Part shown: positions 34,464 through 46,011 of the stretch, in pieces | Position numbering within the stretch: the stretch's first letter is position 1 | Layout of the letters: each line of letters starts with the position of its first letter | Source of the DNA: Haliotis asinina | Taxonomy: Eukaryota > Mollusca > Gastropoda > Lepetellida > Haliotidae | DNA length: 64,000 bases | Reading direction: 5' to 3' | Assembly (NCBI RefSeq): GCF_037392515.1 | Contig: NC_090285.1 | Span: 5,335,501 to 5,399,500, forward strand | Program-made: the position numbers and the translations under genes | The notes under the pieces: generated by a model | What the model saw: the letters and a program-made list of their open reading frames with translations, nothing else | Databases searched by the model: none | Told to the model about the DNA's origin: nothing

Positions 34464-35613
34464 TTAAAAACATTAATGCAGGCACAAAAATTATCTATGG
34501 TGAGAAGAGTTTTCAGACGTAACTCGAATTTGTGTCATCTCTTCATGTATAATCTTCCAAAGCTTAGTGCAGGCAATATTTTCCATTATAATTGTCAATA
34601 TTTGAAGGAGGATTGCCTCCCACTGATCCACAATAGATATTATATTGAAATCACTTAATATACATTTTGAAAATTTGTCCAAGATACCATACCCAACTCT
34701 ACCAGCAAATATTAAACACCTCCTTAATGATATTGATGGGACACAACGCATTTACAAAATACTATTGTCAGACCTTACTACAAAAGATTTACATTGCCAA
34801 AAATGGGAGCAAACTATTTAAACTAATGAAGGGTTATCGCGTGACTGGAAAAATTATAATAAGGTACCTTTTAGATGTACCAATGACCCTAAACTACAGT
34901 GGTTATAATATAGAAAACTACATCACATCATGCCGACAAATACAATGCTGTAAACAGTTCAAAGTGCAGATTTTGTCAACGCGAAGTTGAGTCACGTGAT
35001 CGCATTTTCTGGTCTTGCAACAGCATTATACACATCTCGCAAAAACCTGACCTATGGCTTAAACGCACAGCACATATCAACATTATCAAAATAACAAAAA
35101 GACATGTATTGCTTGGTTTTCCTGATAAAACAACGATCCTCTCAATATCATCATCATTATCTTCAAAAACCTTATTTTTGGAAGCAGATTTAAAAAGAAA
35201 GTGTCACAGTTTCTAGCTTTCCAGAATGAATGAAGTCATTACTATATGATAACTAAATGTTCTCTCTAATGAAGTGTAATATCAGTACCTGCTATAAGTT
35301 TTGGTCGACACGTCACGGACTGTTTATTTGATGCATACAATGTCTCTCTTATGGCTGAAATATTGTCAATGTGACTTTAAATTTTAACACACTCATTCAC
35401 CACAATTTCTGTTTATGAATTTGGATCTCCATGTCATTTATTGTTTCTGCCACTATTTCTTAGTAAATGTATTTGGTTTAGTTTCTGAAAAGCCTGTAAT
35501 GTAAAATGTATGACAAAAAAACAATAATGATTATGAAAAATCAATTGGAAAAGTATTTAGGACGAATTCAGTATTGGTATCCGATATGTGTACATGTACG
35601 TTTCATAATACAG

Positions 35614-38600
35614 CTATACTTTCTTCTCTGTAAAAGATGTAAACGTTTCCAGCTTGACATCGGTCTTTCTCATTGTGGGATCCATTGCATCTAGTCCGTA
35701 GTTCGCCTTCTTGGCCCTGAGAATATAACAAATGTAAGCTGAAGGGACAGCATCTTATGTATGTAAAGGAGATCACATGGGACACAATCAGAGATTTAAT
35801 ACTGCATGGAAGAATTTGTGTGTGATACGCTCCAAACAGCGTATCTACTTCCGATCGTTTACTTTCACCATTTCTGTTAAACCCACGAGTGTAGAACTGT
35901 CATACCCACAAACACATTGAGAAGAAACCGTGATTTGAAACGATGATCACGGTTTTATGGTACGCAGATCTGAACAGCGAAAGGAATCTTCAGTGTAGCT
36001 ATACACAGTTTGAATTTGAATGCCCGATATAATATATTCAGGACAACAATACAGAACGATAAACTGTATTATGGCGTAGATGCCGGTTTCTAATCTGAAA
36101 TTTGGAAATATTTGAAATTCTAATAGATCAGAAAACTATTGTATTTACCAAGTCTACCGTTTGAGTTTGCCACCAACCAATATAGATAATAAGATAAAAC
36201 GGTGTGAGCGAAATGGCAAACGTCTGTGGTTGAAGGGGAGATTACTAAGTTTACATTCATCGCTCATGTGAATGTGGGTGTATATTCGAAACTAAACAAC
36301 GTTTGGAAGGTTGTGAAATCACAGTTATCTGACGAAATAAATACAACTGATAAATACAACCGTAGTGTCACTTATTGTGACATGATTCATGAAATAGTTA
36401 CTACATGGTAAAACGATAGCAAAGGACACACGTGCTTGGCTGGTGACGCATGGTCTTGGAGTCATTAATATTCATGAGTGCATTCCTCTTCTGTAATTCG
36501 TTACACGATATCTATGCGCCATTTGATGAGATTTGGGTTGAGACTTGGGTTGAGATTTGGGTTGAGATTTGGGTTGAGACTTGGGTTGAGATTTGGGTTG
36601 AGATTTATTTACGTGCGGGAAGAGTCTTGTCATTTTCATCACACCCATCTGTAGTATTAGTCCTGACAGACGGTAGACTCAACGTTGTTTTCATATTAGA
36701 TGAAACAGAATTTCAATAAAACTGTATTTTTGATGACTGACGACATATAACTGAATTTACAGCATAATTGAAATACAAAAGTAGATAAAACAATTGCTAC
36801 TGATGTCAGTCACTTTCTGTTTGCCCCACAAAGTAATCATATATCTTATTCTTAATTTCAGCTCACTTTCGCATGTTCTTGGCGTCCTCTATAGTTTCAG
36901 GAAGCCTTCTTTTCAATGTCTCTGGTAGGAACAGCGTCAACAGACCCGCAGCAATAGACAGACCTCCGAACACGATGAGAGGCAGCGCCACCTTCAGGTC
37001 ACCGCCCAGTAATACACCCTGAAGTAAATAATGTAAAGACTGAATTTACAAGTAAAGTAAAATATGGATGCACCGTCTTAAAAACACAAAACACTGTAGA
37101 ATTAGTGACACTAACTGCGCACGTTATTCCATAATAATAATATCAGGGTAACTGGTTGATGACAAGCTTATAATTTAGGTCATACCAAAGTGTTTTTCCA
37201 TCATGAGTTAATATATTCACAGAAACTGAACTTTACCAGATCTGCAATGTAAGGAGAGACCATCCCACCAATCCTTGCAAAGAAAGAGCTGACTCCTACT
37301 CCCGAGTTTCGGACAACAGTAGGGAACAACTCAGCTGTGTAGATATACACAATGGCGAACGCGCCAGCAGCTCCGAACTTTCCCACCATAGACAGTGCAA
37401 CTGTCACCCAGTCTATAGCTGAAAACGTAAATTCAGTAGCATCATTTCAAAAAAAGAAAAAAGAAAACGTAAAAAAAAAACAAAAAAAAAACACAAAGAA
37501 AAAACACACAAATAAACGGATTATAGAAAAAAAGACAAAGCAAAACAAACCAAACATTAACACTGATTTACTGACGTATATTCAACTCACACGAGGTTCC
37601 ATAGAGGACTGGGAACATTGTGCAGACACAGGCTATCCCACCAAGGAGCATACAACCGCACTGAAGGAACTTCCTGCCCAGTCGATCCAACAGAGTCACA
37701 CACATCATATACGAGACGAACTCCACGATGTTGGCGATAGTGAAGTTGAGGTAGATGTCGCCGCTCAGGTTCTGAACGTTCAAGCCCAGACCGTAGTAAA
37801 CCATACTAGCCACAAACCTATGTAAAATGGGCATCCATGTAGTGAAGAATGACTATCCGTATATCTGCAACATGACGTTTAGGGACATATGATAATGCAT
37901 TCTTACTGCATTCATGAACGGGGACATGGGCCATGTTTCGGAACAGTGCATTTTGTTTGTTGTTTAACACAGTCCTCATGATCAGTTGTATGACGGCGGC
38001 TCAGATATTTGCGTCTGGACCAGATGCGTGTCAACCATGTCTACGAGTCTCCCCACCCGATCTGGTTAGTCGTCTGTTACGGACAGCACACGTTGCTGAA
38101 GACCATTTGTAATCCGGATCATCATGGGTCAGAGATAATGTGTTGGACATGAGATTACTCTTTTCCAGGATCGTTCAATACATTGTTTATTTCTGTTACA
38201 GCGTATTGGCCATCTAAAAATAAAACCATAATAGCCTAACTCTACAGTTTCCTATAAACAAGTGTATTCCATAAAGTGACATCTCAGAAGTTGACTATCC
38301 ATAGACCTTGGTTTTCTTTCATCTATACAACTTCTAAACCGCTTTTCAGTTAAGACATCTCACCAGTTGAAGAAGATGATGACCGTGACGAATAACAACC
38401 ACGGCGTCGTGAACATCTGCGTCACCCTCACGGCTTTCACGTTGTCGTCGTCTACTGTTATCTTCTCCAACATCACTTCTGGAAGTTCGACACCATTCAC
38501 AGACGCCATCTTCCGTATGACTACTTGAGCTTCCGGTATGCGACCACGTGATATGAGCCATCGAGGAGATTCAGGAATTACCCTGTGAAATGTGTCATGT

Positions 38601-39492
38601 GATATTTGCCTCACATAGAACATATGTAAACTGTAGCGAAAAAGAGAGTTTATCGATGCTATTGATTTGTATTTGCTTCGCAAACAAGATATGTAAGCTG
38701 CCGCGCAAAAGGAAGTTTACCGACGCTATTGGATTTACTGGACTCAAGTAATTGGGATTATGTCTATTCATACACCGCCCATTCCAGCAAAAGTGTCTAT
38801 AGATTATCTGTGACTAGATGATAGAAACACTACAAGACATCTAACATATTTGACGGCATAGAATTAGTTTTAAGATCAGGGGACAACATACAATTAGTTC
38901 TAAGGTCATTGGACAACATACCATTTGTTGTACGACAGTTGGACAACATACCACTAGTTGTAAGGTCAGTGGACAACCTGGCATTAGTTTTAAGACAGTG
39001 TATAATGTACCATTAGTTTTAAGGTCAGTGGACAACATACCAATAATACAGAATGTAGAGAGCTGTTGGAACAGATATACAAAGCTGGAGGGTTTGCCAG
39101 CTTCGGATAAAGTAGGCAAGAAGACCCAAGGTAAATAGACCCATGCACCAGAAGACCTCCACGATAATTCCCACAAACACTCTCCTGGATGGTCCCGTCA
39201 TTTCCATAGCTGAAACAGAAAACCAACATCAGGTTGCATCACAGTATGAAATGTTATGACAGCTGTTGACATCAGTACAAGTGGAAATGGTTCTATAATC
39301 TTCTTATAATAACTTCTTACATGGGGAATTTATTTTCGTATCACATACATACACGCACGCACACACGCGCACACACACACAGACACAGGGATAATCTGAA
39401 GCAGTTAAAACGTTAGCTTAAGAGTGCTCAGTGATCTGTACCTGATCTAAATAGAAGTGTGTGTGTGTGTGTGTGTGTGTGAGTGTGTGAGT

Positions 39493-39560
<68 letters not shown>

Positions 39561-41183
39561 CACTGATCGTGGCTCTGGTCCTCCTGCTAGGGTGGTGGTG
39601 TAGCAGAGTGGCTAAAACGTTTGCTTGTCACGAAGACCGTGGTTCGATTCTCCCGATTGACGCAAGCCTATTTCTGGTGTCCCTCGCCGTGACGTTGCTT
39701 GAATATTTTTAAAAACAAAAGTCACCCACTAACACATTTAGCAATAATCCCCCAAATCCCAAGGCAAGAGAATATAAAATGGGCTTCATACACTGTACAC
39801 ATGTGGGTAATTGAACCAGAATCTTCGTGACAAACAAACGATTTTCCCACATCGAAATGTGATTTCTCCACTAACTTGAGATTCTTATGCAGGTGATTTG
39901 CACGAAGGTCATGCATCAATTTGATGAAAGGCAAAATATCCTTCATGTGAACAGATGCGTTTGGGTGTAAAGTTTTGTAAAGAATTCGCCAATGTTCACT
40001 GATTTCTATCATTTATTGACCCTATGATACGAATTTGTTTTACAATACCTCAGTTCCTGTGTAAACAGTACGTTTAAACAATATCGAATATTTGCAAAAA
40101 ATTAGTTGCCTGTCGTAAGTGGCTATATTAAGGCTAATGAGTGTAAACATTTGAAGGAAGTATAAATAAAGAATACTTACTTAAAACAAAGGAACTTGTG
40201 AAGGCAGCTATTCCACACATACTCCCCAGTACCCTGAACGCGATGTACACATACACGTTGGGGACAAAGGCCATACTGATGCTGATAATCGCAACACCTA
40301 GTGAATTCAGCAGGTACAGAGGACGTCGCCCAAAACTAACAAATAAACAAGAGTTTATATATGAAGAATGTGTACAAAGCGCGCGTAAAATCTTCATACA
40401 AAGTGCAACGAAACCATTTCTCCACTCATACGAAACTCGTAGAGTACACTGCAATGTACAAAATTGTATGGATAGGAAGTCAGCTTAGTTTTACGTCGCA
40501 CGCAGCAATATTCTCTATGGCGGTGGTCTGTACACAATCGAGTCTGGACCAGACAATCCAGTGATCAGCAACATGAGGATCGATCTGCGCAATTGTCTAA
40601 CTGATGACATGTGTCAACCAAGTCAGCGAGCCTGACCACCGATCCCATTAGTCGCCTCTTACGTCAAGCATAGTCGCATATTGTGGCAAGCATGGGTAGG
40701 TGAAGGCCTATTTTACCCGGACCTTCACGGGTTTTCTTATGAATTATACCTTTCAAGTGATGCCAGGTGTTCGCGAAAAAAGTGAGCAATGGCAACCTAA
40801 GTATTTACCTAAAAAACACCTCACAATTCAACGCACGGAATTGGCTCGAGAACCATTTTTGTCATAAGACGTGCGGTTGCCCCCACTCGTTTTGTCACTA
40901 ATGGATCAAGTTGTCTCAGAGAGTTTATCTGCCAGTATACTCGTTTTTGTGTGAACAGAATTTCTGCTTCTGAAGCATGTATTTGATTAAGGTTTTCAAT
41001 GTTGTGTGAGATTACAAGCACGATATGTACACACATACATCGAGGCGTTCCAATATACCACATGCCATTCCACTGTCTATTTAAGGTGTGTTAACAGTGT
41101 TACGAGAACACTTATTCTTTATATCAATTCAGTTACAGGAAATTTAGATTGAGATGCATGTTTATTAACATTTTAATATCATG

Positions 41184-41248
<65 letters not shown>

Positions 41249-42830
41249 AATGGTTTAAGTGAAATAGGTAAACTAAGTCAACCAGAAACTTTATCGAAAT
41301 AATTTACTGGTCAGGTAACTTATGAACTGTATGTATACCATACGTTTCTGTTGACAGAACGTATGTGTGGTCCCATTGGAATAATGACTTTGAAAAGTTC
41401 AACAAAGGTAGAATTAACACAATGATTGTTTGATGAACAATTTTCTAAATGAAGTACAACACGTTGTTGTTGGCACTCACAAGTCTGACAATAGTCCCAT
41501 GACAAGAGTTCCAGCCAGCTGCCCAGCAAACCCTGCCATGTTCGAGTGCGATCTCAAAACAAGGTCGTCGCAGACTATACCGAACTGAGGCAAGAAATAG
41601 AAAGTCATAGGCTAAAAGTATTATGCAAAAGTCAAAGGGGATTTAAACGTCATTGTAAAGCAAGAATTGTTTCGTAGAACCAAAGATTCGCAGTTGCACA
41701 ATCCCTCCAGTGAGTACCTGGTTTCACCCAGTGGGAACAGAACCCAGGTGAGAGAGCGTTTTAGCCATTTGGCAACTCTGACGCTCAATGAATTGTGGAA
41801 AGTTATCCATCTGTAAAAATACGGGGTTTAGATACAATGGAAGACTAGTTCTTGAAGTTGATATTGTATGTCTCCTTCTAACGTTCTCAATTACGATTGC
41901 TCACATATAGCATAAGTGAACAATTGCACAGTTATTTAGAACGAAACTCCCATACATCCTTCACAACGAAAGCTAGGGATCATGCATATTTGAATATATT
42001 TTTATAGTGAAGGCTGAACACAACATTCCATACAATATAAAAATATATATTCATGACATTTTGGGTTAAGTGTTGTTTCGTGATTATATATCACTTTCGA
42101 TAATTACAATTAATAAAAACATGTCATTTTCTTCTGTTATCTTGAGATTTTAACCTTCACATTCCTTTCATCGAAAAACACTTTACATTTACAAATACAT
42201 TTACAAACTGATATTTACCACAAAACAAATTTACTTTTTCTGTCAATGTTGATTCATACGTGGCTCGGTCAAACACCCATGCGCTGCACGGAGTTGTCAG
42301 GTTGTTTGGTTGACTACCATTTTGAGGGTACTGGTAAATTTTACAGGAGGAGAGCACCTGCTTGTCTCTGTCTGTCTCCCAGGGGATGGACATGTTGATG
42401 AAGGAAGAGTGATGCGCATCCTGCACCTGATAGGTGTCGTTAACTCCAAGGGAGCACCTGGTTTAAGTATTATGAACGTAATTAGTGTCATCTTAAGCTG
42501 GTGAAGAATATGTATTCCTTCTTTGTAAGATGTTGAATGCCCAGTGGTTCATCCTGCCCCTGATAAATGTCGTTAACCCCAAGGTAGTCTCACTGAAAAA
42601 CGGGTATACATGTAACCACTTAATTTATACAGCATAACTTCACTCCAGTTCATAGAGTGAAATGATAAGTAAAATATAAATACTTACCTGTGGCCAGGTG
42701 TATCCAACAAAAATAATACAGCAAGCGACTGCATGGAACCAAAAAACGAAGGAATACATATCAATAGGTACAGTCTCTTTTGATACCATCCAAAATCCCC
42801 AAGATGCGCCAGAACCTCGTCAAACTTCAT
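35614..42830 (-). CDS. SLC22-like organic ion transporter, gene C (10 exons, 558 aa)
   Basis: Exons on the minus strand: 42830-42688, 42457-42235, 41584-41481, 40335-40181, 39209-39041, 38582-38364, 37817-37591, 37418-37237, 37018-36867, 35716-35614. All introns are GT-AG, and the frame is open from [17 protein letters not shown] to TAG. It is the closest relative of gene A, with near-identical exons 6 to 9 and the same motifs: [44 protein letters not shown] and two LPET motifs. Exon 6 is two codons longer than in A. Exon 4 ends TTA A|GTAAGT instead of TTA G|GTAAGT, changing one residue to Thr. A multi-pass plasma-membrane carrier with a glycosylated TM1-TM2 loop is expected; the substrate is unknown. 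A LINE lies tail to tail just beyond the stop codon. Confidence 0.93.
36528..36606 (+). repeat. 12-bp minisatellite (GAGATTTGGGTT)n in intron 9 of gene C
   Basis: About 6.5 head-to-tail units with a T/C variant at one site. An open frame through it gives a repeating E-[IT]-W-V peptide, which is a consequence of the unit length, not a gene. Confidence 0.9.
37925..38190 (-). mobile_element. Decayed SINE in intron 6 of gene C
   Basis: Minus-strand abalone-type SINE with a tail-side remnant near 37965-38000, the gtcaaccatgtctacgagtc block near 38027-38046, and the head near 38070-38130. Its position and downstream sequence (agagataatgtgttggacat) match the remnant in intron 6 of gene A. Confidence 0.6.
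38850..39040 (-). repeat. ~30-bp minisatellite abutting the exon 5 donor of gene C
   Basis: About six units similar to gtcagtggacaacataccat end exactly at the exon 5 donor (39041|39040). On the transcribed strand the unit reads GGTATGTTGTCCACTGACCT, the same string that begins intron 5, so the donor sequence itself is repeated. It corresponds to the longer array in gene A. Confidence 0.85.
39457..39558. repeat. (GT)n microsatellite in intron 4 of gene C
   Basis: About 50 GT dinucleotides with a few GAGT interruptions. Confidence 0.95.
39590..39715 (+). mobile_element. tRNA-derived SINE copy in intron 4 of gene C
   Basis: It contains pol III promoter-like boxes: tagcagagtgg (A box) near 39600 and ggttcgattct (B box) near 39642. 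A body aagcctatttctggtgtccc...gccgtgacgttgct follows. The sequence is not foldable into a functional tRNA and the tail is truncated. Confidence 0.75.
39722..39860 (-). mobile_element. Second tRNA-derived SINE copy, inverted relative to its neighbour
   Basis: The minus strand reads GTTTGTCACGAAGATTCTGG, a decayed B box (GGTTCAATTACCC), then GTGTATGAAGCCCATTTTAT. It is the same family as 39590-39715 in opposite orientation, so the pair could form a long hairpin in RNA. Confidence 0.7.
40481..40734 (-). mobile_element. Near full-length abalone-type SINE in intron 3 of gene C
   Basis: In minus orientation, from the head (acccgtgaaggtccgggtaa, ending 40734) to the tail region (gccatagagaatattgctg...gcgacgtaaaactaag near 40481). 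It matches the intact copy at 58795-59067 along its full length with a few small gaps. Confidence 0.75.
41187..41246. repeat. (AC)n microsatellite in intron 3 of gene C
   Basis: Thirty uninterrupted AC dinucleotides. Confidence 0.95.
41695..41785 (-). mobile_element. tRNA-derived SINE remnant in intron 2 of gene C
   Basis: The minus strand reads GCCAAATGGCTAAAACGCTC (A-box side) and ACCTGGGTTCTGTTCCC (B-box side), then GGGTGAAACC. It sits at the same intron position as the remnant in gene A, and the flanking sequence is also alignable (atttagaacgaaac on the 3' side on the plus strand). Confidence 0.6.
42458..42595 (-). repeat. Decayed duplication of the intron 1/exon 2 acceptor in gene C
   Basis: Beyond the real exon 2 start (42457), a second copy of the exon 2 beginning is found at about 42552-42590 (plus-strand cctgataaatgtcgttaacc). 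Its acceptor is lost. Intron 1 is 230 bp here against 106 bp in gene A, which lacks the duplicate. Confidence 0.7.
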
Positions 42831-44636
42831 TTTACATTCAGAGTAATTCCACTCTCTACTTGCACGTAGCCAAAGGTCATGTTGTCTACGGGTCCGTTGA
42901 ACGGGGTTTTTATTGGCTTATTTATTGACGTAACCTACTTTCATGAACGTACCCACCAGACAGAAATGCGTGACCATATGAACAATATGTAAATATTGAG
43001 AAAATTACTATTACACCAAGCGACAAATAATTATTTCCAGTCTTAAAACATCGCAGAATATCATTATGGTGTGCCATTATAAGTTCTATATACTGCATTA
43101 TGGACTTTTCAGATAAGCTTTGTAATACATTAGCTAGGACTTAAAGGTTTAGATGTCGCAAAACTGTCCCGAGAACAGTCGTGCATAAATACACATGGCA
43201 ATCTGAATGAATTAAACTTTTTTTTCACCAGGTGTGTTTATAGGTTGCATTGAGTGCACCTCCTTTTCGGTTGACAATGTAAACTCTGAATGGTTCGGCG
43301 ATAATTCATGACAATCCTTGTGCTAATTCCTTGCGCCAGCATCGTGGCGAAAAGTATACCATCTTGACGATCTTTCCGAAAGACTAAATCGGTGCACAAG
43401 ATGGACTGTGAAACGTGTAAACCCACACTTGTGTTGCAGCTCATTTTCATACCAAGTGCGCTGTTTTTTGTGAACTGTGGACCACTGGACCATTATCGTT
43501 GATGTTACCGTCGTTACATTTCGGAAATATGGTATCATTTCCAGTTTCAACTGTGACTTGTGAGTTTAAGGTTTCGAACTTGTCTCCTCTAATTTGTTTT
43601 TCTCTCCTTGTCCTTGTTTAAAAAGACAATTCGAATAACCTGACTGCTTGATTTCTACATAGTGTGTTGTTTCATGATCCTTTCTTAAAATAAATGTACA
43701 ACATCATTAAAGACACACATAACAGTGATAATTATTATTGTGAAGTATTTGGCGCGACTTCACCGTTTACTGCTTAAATCCCTTTATCCAGACTTGTGGT
43801 TTAAGTCCACATGTATCTCCTTTATGCAACGTTTTAATGCTGATTCCCCATACCGGGATGAATAGCACTTGTTGCATTAAAACCGCACAGCATGGACTCT
43901 ACTGGCGGACGAGAGCAACCACAGTCGATTGCTACACAGTTTACAGGATGATGCTTTATCACCTTGGTGTCTACCCAGACAGTCGATGCAAATATTACAT
44001 TTGCTTTCTTTGCAACATCCCATGTAACAGAAATCTCCAGGGCTTAAAGGCATTACATTTCATGATGTTAACAAAGACAGCAACGTCTGTCTTACTGTGG
44101 AATGTGTTACCTTTTTCTATTCAAAAAGGTACAAGAGAACATTTCCGTTAATTCCAACGTTTCGGTTTAGAGTCTTATGTCTCAAGCAAGACCAAACGTC
44201 TAATGATAATGTAATGTAGAAGCTGTCATCCACAAAGTTTCTTACGTTTCGTGTGGCCTATACAGAATGAGGTGTATAAAAAGAATATTTGGTCTCGAAC
44301 AATATAGGGTAAAATTGTAACAGCAAGTTGTGTAAAAGACATTGAAGGATGAGTTAGTGGAACTAGAAATGTCCTGTACTTCATTGTAAGTTTTTGCTCG
44401 TAAATGTACTCGTACCCGTACGTGGAGTTTGCCTATGACATGACCTATTTTCTGTAAGTCGTAGAGTCAACAGCTGAAGTGGTCAAGATATAGATGTAAA
44501 TCAGCGTTTACCTGATCAACAGGACGCTAGTTTCAGTGGCCACACGCATATGCTGCGTTCCTTGCTGTGACTGAGACAAAGGCTCTTATTGTCATTTAAG
44601 CATTCTTCTTTACTGTTCATATGGTTTAAGTCCGTG

Positions 44637-44750
44637 TCCAGGCTAGCTATTCTTTCGTAGCCCTACGAACTTCTTAAGCCCATGCTTGACACACTGGCTG
44701 CGATCAAAGAATTCTTAGGGCTACGACCATTCGAGAATAAGTGCCCAGAT
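44637..44750. mobile_element. MITE copy 1 (TCCTGG...CTATTCTCGAA type)
   Basis: The ends are imperfect inverted repeats (tccaggctagctattctttc and the complement of tcgagaataagtgcccagat), with an inner inverted pair, gtagccctacgaacttctta and attcttagggctac. It matches the copy at 52708-52827 along its length. Confidence 0.65.
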
Positions 44751-45474
44751 TGTCCAAGGTGCTGTTTCTACGTTTGTCAGCACATAACCGTCCTTGGGTT
44801 TCACCATCATGGTAAACATTGAAACGTTAATTGCTTTGGGTTTCTCTCCCACTTTCAGCCCATGATTTTCGAGTGAAACCAAAACGTCCGGGTAAACGGG
44901 GTTCGACTGTATCGTGAAAACCGTCAAGCCAAACTAACTCGCTATCAAGGGTTCCTCTGCAATATGCCTTTCTTACACGCTCACTTTACGTATTTGTTCA
45001 TTCCAACGGTGCAAAAGTATCATCAGGCTGCCAGATAATATATTACTATCGACATAATATGCTTGACTTTGTCAGTTAATTGGACACCAGTATAACCATG
45101 TATCGCAAACTCTTTGTTTTGTCATGACAACATATAACCATACCGATTATTTAGATAATGGTTCCGCGTACAACTTATACATGTCATTACATGTGAACAT
45201 TCTTGCTAATACATGTCACGTTCTTCTCTGGTTGAAATATTCAAAATAATATTTTCTGTGAGGTACTAAAATCGCAAATTGATTAACTTTGAACTTGGAG
45301 GAGGTAGAACCATGAATCTCTAGTGCTTGCGTGCGGCTCTAAGATGTGTCTACAGTGGTAATCACATACATATTTCGTTGTATTCAAGTTCGTATAAGAG
45401 GTTTTGTTAGCTGGCATGGTGTTCATTGTGCAAAAGTAAGCCCTGTATGAGAACGCGCCATACAATCACGAGGT

Positions 45475-45549
45475 CACTGGATTGCCATATGCAGGAATGT
45501 CCCCAAACCCAAGCCACTGGATTGCCATATGCAGGAATGTCCCCAAACC
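45475..45549. repeat. 40-bp tandem duplication
   Basis: The unit cactggattgccatatgcag...tgtccccaaac occurs twice in a row with no mismatch over 35 bp. Confidence 0.85.
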
Positions 45550-46011
45550 ATCCCGGCTTGTCATGTAGGAATGACAATGCGGATATGGAAACAATGCATG
45601 CTCATCATAATTAGAGATACAGTTCAGCACGTCATCCCACCAGAATGACATCCGTGCGTGAATAGCCTATGCGGAGAACTCTTGCCATGCTCAGTAACGT
45701 TCACAACTCGAGACTGCTGAGGTAATCCAATCCTCTGAGTACCTGACATCCAGAGCACTCCCTACATTCACCGCTATGTTTGTCGATGACATCCCAGCTT
45801 GAAACATACTTCAGAGCATACACAGAATAAATATAGTCTCTCCTTTGAACACACTGTATATATAATCCTCTAATATGTCTGTGACATCCACTGTCAAAAT
45901 AAACGCTTGAATATTTGTCAGGGAGTGTGTCCCAGATTTTGAATTATATAACAAATCATAATTAAAATAGAGCTGTAAGTACACATGCTTTACATATCTG
46001 TGTCGGAGAGT

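Larger units (their letters stand above)
31510..35512 (+). mobile_element. L1/Tx1-like LINE, 5'-truncated, interrupted by a foldback element
   Basis: Left part (31510-32348): the RT domain with NFEKAFDTVDWSFI, then a QRGCRQGDPLSPYIFILCA block, then the active-site region, where FADDT reads FAGDT (first Asp replaced by Gly). The template-binding 'LGI' and 'GR.tllKsLsiPKLNnLl' blocks follow, up to a GGFNVQNIR end. Right part (34464-35220): QAQKLSMVRRVFR..., LSAGNIFHYNCQYLK, then a C..C.REVESRD.IFWSC zinc-knuckle-like motif near 34975-35020. The 3' end is A-rich near 35512. Stops and frame shifts are present in both parts. The endonuclease and ORF1 are missing. It ends about 100 bp from the last exon of gene C, in the opposite orientation. 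Confidence 0.85.
42831..46011. other. Spacer between genes C and D; mostly unexplained
   Basis: Contains a MITE (44637-44750) and a short tandem duplication (45475-45549). Several open frames (43238-43550, 43837-44151, 44721-44927) have no domain I recognise. Promoter elements of gene C are expected at 42.9-44 kb, but none is clear. Confidence 0.4.

Noticed and set aside
37352-37825. 157-residue plus-strand open frame rich in lysine
   Set aside because: It runs antisense through exons 7 and 8 of gene C and an A-rich intron 7; the minus-strand exons explain the conservation.
39600-39655. tRNA gene
   Set aside because: A and B box-like sequences are present, but no cloverleaf or acceptor stem can be drawn and the SINE body follows directly.
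43837-44151. 104-residue plus-strand open frame
   Set aside because: Cysteine-containing but no known spacing pattern, no flanking exons; treated as chance.
44721-44927. 68-residue minus-strand open frame in the C/D spacer
   Set aside because: The peptide looks somewhat globular, but it partly overlaps the MITE and no neighbouring exon with compatible phase was found. Not called.
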